Origin: Hirsutella rhossiliensis
Taxonomy: Eukaryota > Ascomycota > Sordariomycetes > Hypocreales > Ophiocordycipitaceae
DNA: 64,000 bases
Assembly (NCBI RefSeq): GCF_020360975.1
Contig: NW_025408676.1
Location: 2,232,001-2,296,000, forward strand
Direction: 5' to 3'
The position numbers and the translations under genes were made by a program. Under the pieces are notes generated by a model. That model was not told the DNA's origin, did not search any database, and was given only the letters and a program-made list of their open reading frames with translations. Shown here in pieces: positions 10,596-21,911 of the stretch. Every line of letters begins with the position of its first letter. Within the stretch, counting starts at the first letter, position 1.

Positions 10596-13263
10596 ATGAC
10601 CACCATCCTGTCTCCTGGCGGCGGCCAGACACAAACATCGCGTGCTCTGTTCGACCCTGGGCTTCACTACGGCGATGGAGACAATAATTCCTTATACAAT
10701 CTGTTTGCGATATGGCCAGAAAACTATTTCAGCAGTCTGCCTAAGCCGCATGGCAATCGCGGAGTCGATGAACCGTATTGGGTTTTGCGGCAATCACGAA
10801 TATTCTTGGACGACTGTTTCCGCGGCGGCGGCGCCAGGCGGTTATTTACCCCGGTGATTCCAGGCCCCGACAAGCCGGAGAGAGCGTGCTTGCGCGAGCA
10901 GACGAAATCGAAAGACACCGACAAGTACATCGGTAGCACCGTTCGCTTCCAGTTCGCCTTGTATTTCGCTCAAGAGCAAGCCAAGTTTGACACAGAACTG
11001 GCTCTTGAATTGGCCAAGAATTGCCGTAGACTTGGTCCTCGGCGAGTTGCTTCAGACATCCTCAGCCCATCGACGTCGCCCTTATCACCGTCGCCGCTGG
11101 AGCAACCAAGCGGAGAGCAAGAGGGATATGAAGAATGGAATGGCATTTCCGATGCAGAGTCTAGCAGTCAAAGTACCTCTGCACCTATCCCTAATCCGCC
11201 AATTCCTGGCCCTGCCGCTTTATCGATTGATGCCCTTCAATTCCAAGTCAACGAGTTCGCAAAGAAAACGGATTTGGGGTTGTCAGGCATAACGGCTCCG
11301 GCAGTCAAGCGCGGAAAACCCGATACGTGTTTCAGTGTGACCGGTACGGCGAGCCTCGCCCGTCTAGGAGCGCAAGTCTTCGCCAAAAACGGTCCCGCAA
11401 GTGTGGTTGTAAGTGGAAAATTATTGCGGGGGCCCTGGAACAGGACGACTATATGTGGACTCTACGGGCGTTTTCCAATCCGCAGCACCGCCAACACAAC
11501 CACGACTGCAGTATGAGTCTCTCGGCCCATCCAGTTCATCGGAGGCTTACTGAATCTGTCAAGGCCACAATCGAAGTGATAAGCCGACGAGTCGGGATAA
11601 GGGCGCGCGATATACGCGGCATCGTCAGAGAAAAGCACCCCGGCATGCTCTACACGAGAAAGGACATATACAATGCCCGAGCACTTTTGCGCCGCGAGAA
11701 GCTTGGCGGATTGGGCTCAACGGCCGCTTGATCAAGCTCTTTGACGAGAGGGACATTCCATATATCGTCAAGTGGTCAGCGACAGAACCTGGTCGCCTTG
11801 TTGGCCTAATATGGACCTTTCCATTCTGTCTCCGAATGTGGAAACGCTTTCCGGAAATAATGAGCTTTGACAACACGTATAATACGAATCGATTCAAGCT
11901 ACCGCTCTTCCAGGTTACAGGCCAGACTTGCCTAAAGTCTGTCTACAATGCCGCGTTCGGTCTGATCGATAACGAGAAACGTGAAGGGTTCCAATTCCTC
12001 GCAGAAGGGATCAAGAAATTGAGTGAGAAACATGAGATTCCGCTACCTGAAGTCGTTATCACCGACTACGATCAGCAGATGAAGGCAGCATTGATAACCA
12101 GTTCCCCGACAGCCAACAACAAATATGTATCCACCATATCAACTCCAACGTTCTTCTCAATGCCAAACGGAAGTGGAAGAACGCAAAGGAAGAGAGCGAT
12201 AGCGACGGTGGTAGCTCTGGCAGTGGACAGACGCAGATAGCGTTGACTTCGGGGGATATAGACGCTGTCCTCGCGGTAGGGAGACATGGTGACCCGCCTT
12301 TAAAGAACGGCCGCCCCGCGCCTGTGCCTCACAGCTACCGGGGCGTCCTTGAGCTATGGAAGTATGTGGTCTTCGCACAGACCAAGCAAAATTACGAGAA
12401 GGCATGGGTGCGCCTGTGCGAAGAGTTCAATGACCAGCAGGCTATTCTAACGTATCTTTACAAGACCTATTTGCCCATAAGCGCGCAGTAGGCTCATTGC
12501 TTCATCAAGAAATACCGCAATTTCGGGGTTCGGTGACCTCCGGTACCGAGGCCAGCAACAACAATATCAAAGTTATCTACTCAACGGAATGAGCAATTTT
12601 CATGGGCTTGTTGAGGCGATTGAGGGTATGCTAATCGATCAGGAGCGAGACTTCACTGATAACTGCTCGCAAGACGAAGTACTGACCTCACGAACATACT
12701 CTGGCCCGGGGTCAGAGTACCTGGGAGTGCTTCGCATAGTGATGTCCCAGCCAGGACTCAATCTGCTCGCTAAGGAACACCGCCATGCTCTAAGATCGAC
12801 ACCAAGCGGTTCCTGTCCTTGGCCGGAGCCGATCGGAGGTTGCAACGAAGACTGTACTATCTCTCCGCAGCTGGGGATTCCTTGCCGTCATACAATCTAT
12901 AACAAATTGGAAGCAGGGGCGATCTTGACGAAATGGGACGTCCACCCTCGGTGGCACCTAAGGCAGCCCACCTCGCGCAACCCCTACCGCCGAATTCTCG
13001 ATCCCAAGATCACAACGAGCCTTCGAGGACGTCCAAAGAATGCTACACAACCTGTCCCTGAGAGCAAGGCGGTTAGTCTACCAAACCATGAATGCAGGGG
13101 AGATCGGGTAGCGGCTGGCAAGACTAGCACAAGCAGAAAGTTCAAAAACAAGACAGCCGCCCTTGGACCGAGTAAGCAGACAGGTGTATTAAAACTTATA
13201 TCTATACCATCTTGTTCAATAGTATCAAGACGAAAAAATCTAGGATTTTATTCAGCAGGATAG
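10596..13263 (+). pseudogene. MULE-1 transposase, frameshifted
   Basis: From the ATG at 10596 about 220 residues of unassigned N-terminal sequence lead into a FAR1-like WRKY/GCM zinc-binding domain (FQCDRYGEPRPS..RKCGCKWKI..HNHDCS..HPVHRR), reached after a one-base slip near 11265. The MULE DDE core follows: the first Asp in MSFDNTYNTNRFKLPLF, the second in VVITDYDQQMKAAL, and the catalytic Glu in SGTEASNNNIKSYLL. A SWIM-type zinc finger (DCTISPQLGIPCRHTIYNKL) lies near 12860. The frame changes at about 11265, 11730, 12110 and 12490. All domains are present but the gene cannot make one protein as written. The N-terminal segment (LFDPGLHYGDGDN..PYWVLRQSRIFLDD) looks coding but is unknown to me. 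Confidence 0.8.
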
Positions 13264-13560
13264 TTATAATTTTGTTGAGTTGTAAAATAATTAGTAATTA
13301 TTATAATTACGAGAAATATTATGATCCAAATATTCGTCATTATAACTAGAATCATATTGAGTAGGATATTGTTCCATTTGCTCAGGCTAATTTTTATTAT
13401 TTGAGTAGGCGGAGCCTACGTAAGTTTGTGAAGCTTGATTATTACTATAATATTGTGAATTTTGATTTATATAAGGAGAGTGTGAAGACTCACCTTGTTC
13501 TTCATATGGATTTTTGAGCAATTATAGAATAATAATCATAATTTGATAAACTACAAGAAT
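13264..13560. other. AT-rich stretch inside MULE-1
   Basis: A sharply AT-rich block with TAATTATTATAATTA-like runs, unlike the transposase on its left. No gene was seen. It could be a RIP-altered subterminal segment or an older insertion. The frame at 13543-13818, rich in Arg with SPPKRRRRSSRKRP, may be a detached basic tail of the transposase. Confidence 0.4.
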
Positions 13561-14072
13561 AAAGATCATAACTATTATGATTTTTATATTCTTCTACAGA
13601 ACGACTTAGGTGTGCGGCAAGCTGGCCGCAGAAGGCAGCCTAGCATACGGAGAAGGCGGTCAGCATGGGAGACCATCTCTGATCATGAGGAGCTAGAATC
13701 TCCACCGAAACGCAGACGCCGAAGCTCCCGTAAGCGGCCTGCCACTTCACTGCCCTCAGCCGTGTCAAGTTTCGGCAGCAAGGGAAATTGCGAGGATTGT
13801 ATCAATGTGCGAGGGTAATTACATAGGGCCACGGGAGCGAAAGCGCTCCAGGAGGCACCAGTAGTGTAGATATCATCAGCATGGATAATGGCACCGGACG
13901 AAACGGGTATTTAGCGCTTCATTCTGACTCTCTCAGCTGTCAGTCAATCCTAGTTCTGTAGCTGCCTGAGTAACTGAGAACCTATTTGACCGGTTAGAGC
14001 TACGTCAGTCCCATGCAACAAACACCAGAGAACCTGTATCCGTCCGTTTTAGACATGATGTGGCTGACGAAT

Positions 14073-14122
14073 GGATCAGCCACACGGCGTCCGTAAGGCG
14101 GCGTCCGTAGCAAAGTGGTTCG
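14073..14122 (-). repeat. MULE-1 right terminal inverted repeat
   Basis: The inverted partner of 10363-10412. Just inside, TGTGGCTGA (14060-14068) and TCAGCCACA (14076-14084) form a small extra inverted pair. Confidence 0.85.
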
Positions 14123-14299
14123 GCGCGCATAGTCATTGCCTTCTCAAAAAAGACTTTCTGCATTACGACTAGAGCAGACTGACGGCCCTGATATAGCGTC
14201 ATTTTCATACTAAGATCACAATACCTCGCCTTCTTCAATACGTCTAGTCAGCACTGCCAGCGCCACCAATTCAAGGCGCCTGGGATCGAGCAACAAAAC

Positions 14300-14820
14300 T
14301 TGACCACCGAAAAAGTAACATTTCCGCCAGCCGTCGGGCGGAGCGTTTTGTTGTTGAGAGAGGATTCGGATTCGGATTATTCAGATGTCACTGTTTTGTC
14401 AGTTAGCACGGAGAAGGCAGACGAGGCAGAAAGACGGTCGACGGCGAGGGAAGACTCAGCCGAGGCGTGGGAGGAAACACAGCCCCAGATGCAGCAACAT
14501 GCTGTCCAGGTGGCGTGCAAGACTTTTAAGGAGAGCAGATTCCTTCACAGTCACACGAGTCGACGCAGGGGACCCTCGTGCGGTAGCAGCTACAGCAAGG
14601 GCCTTGGTAAGGGCGAGGGATGAAGCTCTTCTCGGTTACGTTGCAACCCATTACGGACGAGAAGTATTTTGAGGCGGCAATAGAGTCTGGATTGAATACC
14701 ATCATCGTCCTTCCCGCAAACGATTTCGAAATATTGGTCGCTCTTCGGCGGGCAGGTGGTCAGTTACGTCTGGAGGAGTATTGGCTGGCCGATGCGTTTC
14801 CGCTGTGCGCGAATCCATGA
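14300..14820 (+). pseudogene. DUF3723 protein, C-terminal-side fragment
   Basis: After a low-complexity acidic stretch the sequence reads DSFTVTRVDAGDPRAVAATA, RALVRARDEALLGYVATH and, after a one-base slip at about 14670, YFEAAIESGLNTIIVLPAND and LVALRRAGGQL, ending at TGA 14818-14820. The pattern FTVT-VDA-DP, then EAA--G-NTIIVLP, is how DUF3723 proteins close. It is the continuation of the fragment at 9890-10362, separated from it by MULE-1. The coding capacity is broken by a frameshift as well as by the insertion. Confidence 0.65.
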
Positions 14821-14822
14821 CG

Positions 14823-15350
14823 ACATAATAGTGTTGCCATGCTATACCTAAGCTAGTCGCGGGATGAGGTGCATGTTCTTAATGCGACCGTGCGGCAGAC
14901 GGTTAGGTGCCGAGACATTCACCTTGTGTTTTATTTCGTCGTTGACACGCGCATGAAGCCAATGACTGCCCATTGATGGAGAGATCAGAAACTGTATAAC
15001 ACAATACTATGATGATGTTGGTATACAAGTCACGGCAGTGTCTTTGCAAGCGCTACATTCGCCGTGCTGCATGGTGGCCCTTTTTTCCAACGAGTCGTTA
15101 TTGACCGTAGGCCCTATAACGTCATGATCTGGGGTCACGACTGCGAGGGCTTCGAGGCAATGTAAACAGAACGCCGCCACTCCAAGTGCGGTGTCGTGGA
15201 AGTAGCGCACTTGTTTCCGTGCTCGGTACACCTATCCGCCACGTTTGTCGCGGTAGGGTGAACACAGGACGTGCTGAGCTAGTGAGGCGCTCGTTACAAG
15301 CCTGCTACCCGTCAGCTCGCGGGCTGTCTTCTAATTCAGTTCAACCGATT
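14823..15350. other. No recognisable gene
   Basis: Nothing was identified between the DUF3723 remnant and the first LINE fragment. Confidence 0.4.
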
Positions 15351-15352
15351 GT

Positions 15353-16085
15353 TTTCTAGCACTTCGGAGCCCTGGTGACCCGGGCGGACGCATGTCGCAG
15401 GATCTCTGCGCCCGTCTTAGGCCGAGGAAACGAGAGGAAGGGCAAAAGGAAGGAGAAGGTCAGGGCGGAAGGGGAATGAGCGCCTAGTTGCGTGGGCCAA
15501 TCCCTCTGAAGAAGGAGGTTGCTTCGCAAGCTTGATGAAGCGTACAAAGTCTTCGCCTAGCGCCCGATTGACAGCTGCGGCCGGCGAGGGCGCAAGCCGC
15601 AGCCGGTGGCGTGACGGAATCTTCCTACAATAGAAGACATGCGTTGGGTCTTTCCGTCGTCCGCATGAGTAGGTCAGTCGCGCGTCGTCGTGATTGAACC
15701 TTTCGTAGTAGTCAGCAAAATCCCCGTGATGGGTTCTTGCTGCAAGGAAATGATGGAGCGAGGGCCGAGAAAGCGCCAATTCAGGCGGGCAGCCGGTTGT
15801 AGCCTTGAGGCCTAGATCTTTGTATCGTTCGGGCGCAGAGGCTTCCCACCAAACCTTGAAAGCCTTTTTCGGCCGCTGCCGTGCAATCTTGCGCAGGTTT
15901 GCAAGTGTTGGAAAAGCGTCCGCAGGTTCTGGCAGAGGAGTGCCTGCCTTTGCCAGAGCATCTGCCTCCTCGTTACCTGGAATATTGGCATGGCAGGGTA
16001 TCCAACGGGTCTCCACAGCTCCTTGTTTTCGAAGCTGAAACGATGTGTCGCCCGACCATGGGTAGAATGCGGGTCTTCATGGCTC
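15353..16085 (-). pseudogene. Tad-clade LINE fragment: RNase H end and zinc knuckle
   Basis: The minus-strand frame starts within RNase H (TRWIPCHANIPGNEEADALA, the last catalytic Asp region) and continues through LRKIARQRPKKAFKVWWEAS, LSRPSLHHFLAARTHHGDFA and DYYERFNHDDARL to the zinc-knuckle YSCGRRKDPTHVFYCRKIP. It is the same family as the plus-strand copies at 17050 and 20349, and lies inverted to them. There is no endonuclease or RT, so this is a 5'-truncated copy. No poly-A tail or target duplication was located. Confidence 0.85.
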
Positions 16086-17040
16086 CAGAGCCTGAAGTCG
16101 GAACTTAAGGTGGAAGGAGCAAATAGGGCATTCTCACTTCTGGCTGTTGTCTGCCTAGGAGGCCATTGGCCTCTTAGGCCCTCCCAGGGAGGGAACCCTG
16201 TAGGTGGATAGCAGATTTCAGGCCTACTCTATTCTCGGGCTCCCTTCCGGACTGCGCACTCACCCGACATCAAGCGATCTGCACATCGGGAGTGGACAAA
16301 CTACTCAAGAGGCGCCTACAGTACCCCGAGGAGAGAGTCGCCGCTGCCACCAACTGGACGATGGAGCTTGAGCTTCAAAAGAACACATCCGAGCATTGCG
16401 CTTCTGGCTGCGTGAGTTTAGGGTTTTGGATAAGTCACAGCAGCTATTATCCACTTCTTGCCGCCGCGGGACTGCTATTCCCGCACCCCCGATTGAAGGT
16501 AATCAGTTTTCGACGTGCAAGGGCTTTACGGAAGGCTGTCAAATCGCCGACGCATCACCTCAAGGAATGTCAAAAATATGATCATGAAACCCCCGCGAAC
16601 CCAGTCTAGAGAAAAGGCTGCTTTCTTGCCTTTCAGTGTCATTGTTTGCTGGAAAGCATCCCCAACTGGACAAGGAGACACTGGTCGCAAACTGGCGTGT
16701 CTTGGCCGCGCGAGGCATCGCATTCATTGGGGACGGTTGTAGCCTTTAGATGGATTGGTCGGTCAGTCCCAGGGGCTCTTGTACTCTTCTGGCCGCACTG
16801 GACCCGCTGCTCCAGGGACAACCCCGCCGTTGCACGTCGCCAGTATTGACCTGTCGTCTGTCCGCACTTTGCCGCCCATGAATGCGGCGCAGGTGTGTCG
16901 AGAATGCTACTCTTTTCGACCTTAGGGTCCCTGTTTCCTGGGGACAGGCTCAGCTGCACATTGTAACACAGGCCGCGGATCGGCCCGGTTGTGGCTTATA
17001 GTGGCCTCGCAAAGCGTTTCCTATTCGTCAGTTTCCCCAT
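16086..17040. other. Unassigned spacer between inverted LINE fragments
   Basis: The longest frames (16292-16609 plus, 16639-16959 minus) show no recognisable domain. The segment sits between two oppositely oriented LINE ends and could hold an older degraded element. Confidence 0.35.
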
Positions 17041-17049
17041 GGTGGGGCA

Positions 17050-17855
17050 TATCTGCGCAAGGTCGCTAGGCAGCGACCAAAAGACGCATTCAAAGCCTGG
17101 TGGGAAGTTTCTGCACCCCAACAGTACAGGGTCCTCGACCTCGATGCCACGACTGGCTGCCCGCCAGAACTTACCATTCCACGACCTCTGCTCCACCATC
17201 TGCTCGCAGCAAGAACCCACCACGGGGACTTCGCTGATTACCACGAAAGGTTGAACCACGACGATGCGCGACTGACGTGCTCATGTGGTCGACGAAAGAA
17301 CCAAACATCTCTTCTATTGCCGGAAGATCGAGCCGCGGCATCGGATGAGGCTGGCACCCTCACCGAGCGCGGCGGTCAACCGAGCAATAGGCAGAGACTT
17401 CGACCAGTTCGTCAAGGTGGCGAAGGCAAGCTCGTTCTTTGGAACGATCTGCCCCCGCCACTAGGCGGCAGCAACCGCTTTCCCTCCTTCCCTTCCCCTT
17501 TGTTTGCACACACACCCATTTTCTCTTTCCCGACTCGGCCGGGCGGAGGGTGCTCTCCGGAACCGGCCCTGTGAGGCCAAAACGAAAGACAAGGCTGTCG
17601 CGCCTGAACGTCCCGCTGACGGGCAGCAGGCTGAGCAAAGAAGCGCCTTTGAGCCGATGAAATGCTGAATGGTGGATTGTTTACGTTCTGTGGAAGGGGC
17701 AGAAGACGCGGATTGGTTCTCGTTTCGTTTCGCGTATTGTGGGCCTACTCCGCGATACTAGACTTCCAGCAGCTCAGCACGTCCTGTGCCCCGTCTCGGG
17801 GACCTGAGCGACCTAAAGGTCGCTGGACGGAAAATACAATAATAATAATAATAAA
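17050..17855 (+). pseudogene. Tad-clade LINE fragment: ORF2 C-terminus and 3' UTR with (AAT)n tail
   Basis: The plus-strand frame reads YLRKVARQRPKDAFKAWWEV, LDATTGCPPELTIPRPLLHH, LLAARTHHGDFADYHERLN and the start of the knuckle CSCGRRKN, then shifts frame. About 400 bp of 3' UTR follow, including GAGCCGATGAAATGCTGA and CAGCACGTCCTGTGCCCC, and end in an AATAATAATAATAATAA tail at 17838-17855. The same UTR motifs recur at 21740-21890 and 30400-30500. The next LINE copy starts 15 bases after this tail. Confidence 0.8.
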
Positions 17856-17921
17856 GTTGCACGGTGGGAGAGCACCGAGCCATCTGCGGATCCAATTGAA
17901 CCCATTGCAGAGATGCCGAAC

Positions 17922-19021
17922 GATATGGCGTCGTACTCTTGCAAGAGCCTTGGACCCAGGTTCGGGGTTCACGCTGCCTCACAAAAACCCACCCCGCCTA
18001 TGATACCTACACGCCGGTCAACGACTGGGAGGACAACGACACACGACCGCGCGTCATGACTTATATACGACGAGGCGCAAGACTCTTAGCTGATCAACAA
18101 CGCCCGGCCGCGACCCGAGACATCCTTTGGCTCATGGTCAACGGCGTAACAGTGGTTAACATCTATCGGGAGCCTTCTTTCGATGCCGCTCTTGATATTC
18201 TGTTTGCGTGGCCGATAGCAAGGCAGTGCATTATAGCGGGAGACTTCAACGCTCGGCACCACTCCTGGCAGGTCGGACCCTCCCGCGGTCACGGTAGCAG
18301 CATAGCTACTTGGGCGTCGGAAAACGACCTTTCACTCCTCAATCCAATCAATACACACACCAACGTCCATGGAAACGCAATCGACCTAGGCTTCTCGAAT
18401 ATCGCTCTTGCTGAAGCGACCGTGGAAGATCATCTCGCCACAAGCTCTGACCACTTCACCCTTAGCATCTCTCTCCCGGCCCTAACGCCAGCCACCGTAC
18501 CACAAGGAAAAATTCTGCTTGCAAGCGACGAAGAGCTTAAACGGTATGCAGAACTCGTCGAAGCTGGACTAGCGACCATTCCCGCAGCGGCGTCGGCAAC
18601 GGAGGATCTCGATACGCTCGCAAACGCAATCATAGACCTTATCCAAACCGCGGCCCGCGCGGCTGGTAGGCGATCCCAGCGTCAACCTCGAAGAGCTCCT
18701 TGGTGGAACGACGAGTGCATAGCCGCCGTGGCTGAACACCGATGCGTGAGACGCGCCTTCCCCCTCGGGTTCAACCGCGACGTGCAACTTGCCCGTCGAG
18801 ACTTAAGGCGCGTTGTTCGACGGGCCAAAAGGGCATACTGGCGCAACCTCATCGACGGGGTGCAAGACGATTCGGACATTTTTAAGATCACACGCTGGCT
18901 GAAAAGTCCTGGGGTATTCCGCCCGCCGCCTCTGCTGGTGGGCGAGACGATCGTCGAGACACAGGCCGGCAAGGCCGAAGCTCTACGACGCGCCACTCGA
19001 GCGAAGAACTGCGGAGGATGA
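17922..19021 (+). pseudogene. LINE ORF2 part 1: apurinic-type endonuclease
   Basis: Endonuclease/exonuclease/phosphatase fold. It has the catalytic Glu in GVVLLQEPWT, then TRPRVMTYIRRGARLL, the Asn-Asp pair in AGDFNARHHSW, NAIDLGFSN, and the terminal SSDHFTLSISL with the Asp-His pair. This enzyme nicks the target DNA for target-primed reverse transcription. A 100-200 residue linker rich in Ala and Arg follows and leads toward the RT. The frame ends at TGA 19019-19021 and the RT continues in another frame. Confidence 0.85.
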
Positions 19022-19079
19022 CATTCCCGATCCTTGGATACCGGTAGATGTCACCACACCCATCCCGTTCCTGTCAGAG

Positions 19080-20051
19080 GTGCCGATCGAAGAAGTGCAG
19101 GACGCTCTACTTCGAACACGCAATACGTCACCAGGATCGGACAATATCACGGTGCGCCTACTCAGGACAGCGTGGCCTGTCCTGAGTGGCCATATACAGC
19201 GCCTATATCAGGGATGCCTTTCAGTCGGCTACCATCCTCGGAAGTTCAAAGAGGCAGAAGTGGTCATGATCGAGAAGCCAGGGAAGCGGGACCTTTCCAA
19301 GACCCGCGCCTGGCGGCCAATATCTCTACTCTCCTGTCTTGGCAAAGGTCTCGAAAGGCTAATCGTGCGCCGCCTAGCCTGGGCCTCGATACACTACAGT
19401 GTCCTGCACCTCAGCAAATTGGTGCTCTCCCGAAAAGGTCCGCAGTCGACTTAGTTGCCGCTCGTACACGATATCGAGGTGGCCCTGTCCCGCGGCAAGG
19501 TCGCTACGCTAGTCACTATGGACGTACAAGGTGCCTTCGACACTGTCATGCGCAACAGGCTCATCCTCCGACTTAGGCAGCAAGGATGGCCACCTAACCT
19601 CGTGAAGTGGGCCGGCTCATTTATGCAGGACCGCTCGGCCGCCGTACGGTTCCAGGACGTCACGACGCCAGCGTCGCCCCTCAAATGCGGCCTGGCACAA
19701 GGCTCCCCGGCATCACCGATCCTGTTCGCTTTGTACATCGCCCCAATCTATCGCCTTGGAAGTTCTGGCTGTCGCTTCGGCTACGCAGATGATACAGCGA
19801 TGCTACGTACCGGGTGGTCGCTGGAGGAAACGACTACGCTCGCCTCTCGCGATATGAAAGAACTGTTGACCTGGGGTGCGTCCAACGCTGTAACGTTCGA
19901 CCCGGACAAAACTGAAATAATGCACTTCTCTCGCAAGAAGGACATCTCCCGACCGTCGATCAGGCACGGCGGCGTTGAGGTCGCCCGGAGGGCTCCTTAC
20001 GCTGGCTCGGCCTCTGGCTTGACCGGAAGCTTTCGTTCAAGACCCACGTAG
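19080..20051 (+). pseudogene. LINE ORF2 part 2: reverse transcriptase
   Basis: The non-LTR RT blocks are in order: SPGSDNITVRLLRTAW, FKEAEVVMIEKPGKRDLSKT, RAWRPISLLSCLGKGLERLI, VTMDVQGAFDTVM (first catalytic Asp), CGLAQGSPASPILFALYIAP and FGYADDTAML (the YADD pair). A double slip around 19400-19460, with a TAG at 19452-19454, breaks the frame between blocks. The catalytic residues are intact, but as written the enzyme would not be made. Confidence 0.85.
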
Positions 20052-20348
20052 AAGAGTGGGCAGCCAAAGCTCGACGGGTAGCCAACCATCTTAAAGCCCT
20101 TGATAATACCAAACAAGGACCTCTCCCCCGTTCAGTTTGAAGGGCCGTCAAGGCCTGCGTCGAACCCATCCTTCCGTACGGCGCCGAAGCGTGGTACCCC
20201 GGCCATACGGCCCCAAGCACCGCGAACCTGACCCGTCTTGTGTCCACCAAGATACAGCGTCTCGTGCTTCGCCTAGACGCGGTCTTGAGACACGCCATCC
20301 GAGCGGCCCTTCCCGTCTGGAAAACGACGCCATCCCCGGCCTTACATC

Positions 20349-21530
20349 GTGAAGCGGGATCCCGCCTGCGTCTGTCTTACTCATGCTCAGAGGATTCGCT
20401 TCTCAGCCCGCTTGAAGTCCTTTGACGTACGCCACCCCCTAGTCAAAAGGGTCTCACCGGAGTCTTCCATGACGATCCACAATTCTATCAAACGCATGTT
20501 CTTCATCAAGCCGCGAGGCTATAAGTCCAGGCTCGAACGCACTGATCAGCTCCTCCCAATATGCCCTCGCCCAGCGCTTCTACCACGACGCTACTTCGAC
20601 ACTGAAGCCAGCCCGCTTCAGACAGCAAGGAAAGCCGAAACTGCCGAGGAGTTCCTCAAATGGCTCAGAACCGCCCCTGCGGGAACGCTTGTTGTATACT
20701 CCGATGGGTCGCAACTGCCAAACGGATCCGTAGGATACGGCTTTGCAATCCACCAAAATAGCCAACCGCTATCCCAGGGATCGGGCCGGCTAGGTCCGGC
20801 CGAAGTCTTTGACGCGGAGGCAACCGGGGCCCTAGAGGGCCTGCGAGCCGCTATCCGCCTGGCCGAGACTGCGACAAGCAGCATCATAGTCTGCACTGAT
20901 AACCTAGCAGTGGCCACTTGTCTGCAAGGCAATCCAGCCGATTCATCGCAGGACAAGTTTACCGAATTTCAGGGCCTGACAAGGGCACACGGAGACGTGC
21001 AGATCCGCTGGATCCCAGGTCATGCCAACATACCGAGCAATGACGAGGCCGACGGCCTCGCCAAAGCAGGATGCTTGCAACCCGAACCACCAGGGGCCAT
21101 GCCATCCCTGGCACACCTGCGCAGACTGGCCAGGCAACAACCGAAAGACGCTTTCCACACATGGTGGGCCGTCGAGGCGCCAGTGTCATACAGACCTCTA
21201 GACCTCGAAGCCACCACAAGTTGCCCTCTGGAGCTCACGCTGTCAAGAGCGACGCTCCACAACCTTCTTGCCGCAAGATCTCGGCACGGAGACTTCTCCG
21301 ACTACCACGAGCGTTTCGACCATGACGATGCGAGTCTGGACTGCTCATGCGGACGACGCAAGACGCCAGAACACCCCTTCTACTGCAGAAAGATACCGCC
21401 TCGGCTCCGGATGAGGCTGATCCCCTCACCGGCCGAAGCGATACACCATGCGGTAGGCAAGGGCTTCAAAGCCTTCGTCGCGATGACATCGGAATGCTCC
21501 TTCTTCCAAAGGATCTGCCCGCGCCATTAG
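20349..21530 (+). pseudogene. LINE ORF2 part 3: RNase H and zinc knuckle
   Basis: The 393-codon open frame carries a full RNase H: VVYSDGSQLPNGSVGYGFAI (Asp 1), FDAEATGALEGLRAA (Glu), IVCTDNLAVATCL (Asp 2) and HANIPSNDEADGLA (Asp 3). The family tail LRRLARQQPKDAFHTWWAVE follows, then the knuckle CSCGRRKTPEHPFYCRKIP. This is the best-preserved piece of the element and the reference for the two shorter copies at 15353 and 17050. Confidence 0.85.
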
Positions 21531-21911
21531 ACGGAACTCACTCCTTTTTCTCCCTTTTGTTTTGTGTTTCTTAAGTCCACGGTCACTTCACCCGGCCGGG
21601 GCCTCCCACTCAAGCAAGGCTCGCAGAAAGCGACAGCCTGAGCGGAAACCCTTTCCAGGCTCATCGCGAATGATGGGCGCCGATTGCGACTTCAGGTCGC
21701 ATGCAACTCTACACCCCGCGGACGGGTGCGAGGCTCAGACGAAACAGCGCCTTTGAGCCGTTGAGATGCTAGATGATGTTGTTTTGAGATGAAGTCGGGC
21801 GGCTTTGTACAATAAATTCGTCAGCCTAGCACGTCCTTTGCCCCAATAGGGGCTTCAGCTACACGCTCTTCGGACGTTAAATAATTATAGGTTATAGGTT
21901 GCACGGCAGGA

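Larger units (their letters stand above)
10363..14122 (+). mobile_element. MULE-1, a Mutator-like DNA transposon inserted in the DUF3723 gene
   Basis: The element is bounded by 50 bp terminal inverted repeats (10363-10412 and 14073-14122) that agree at 47 of 50 positions. Each begins CGAACCACTTT and contains a GACGCCGCCTTACGGACGCC core. Inside is a FAR1/MULE-type transposase on the plus strand. Typical 8-10 bp target duplications are not visible: the bases outside the two ends differ, so they have decayed or one end has been exchanged. Both flanks read as DUF3723, which shows that the element split that gene. Confidence 0.85.
17870..21897 (+). mobile_element. Tad-clade LINE, largest copy, 5'-truncated
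   Basis: About 4.0 kb carrying an ORF2 with AP-endonuclease, reverse transcriptase, RNase H and zinc knuckle in the usual order, then a 3' UTR ending in an AT-rich tail (TTAAATAATTATAG). ORF1 (gag) and the first codons of ORF2 are absent, so it is 5'-truncated. GTTGCACGGTGGGA at 17856-17869 and GTTGCACGGCAGGA at 21898-21911 agree at 12 of 14 positions and are a good candidate for the target duplication. Frameshifts and stops split ORF2 into at least four pieces. Confidence 0.85.

Noticed and set aside
10363..14122. 8-10 bp target duplication for MULE-1 and MULE-2
   Set aside because: I compared the bases outside all four termini in several registers and found no convincing direct repeat.
16639..16959. 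Minus-strand ORF between LINE fragments as a gag (ORF1) remnant
   Set aside because: I looked for CCHC motifs and gag-like order and found none; it overlaps other frames.
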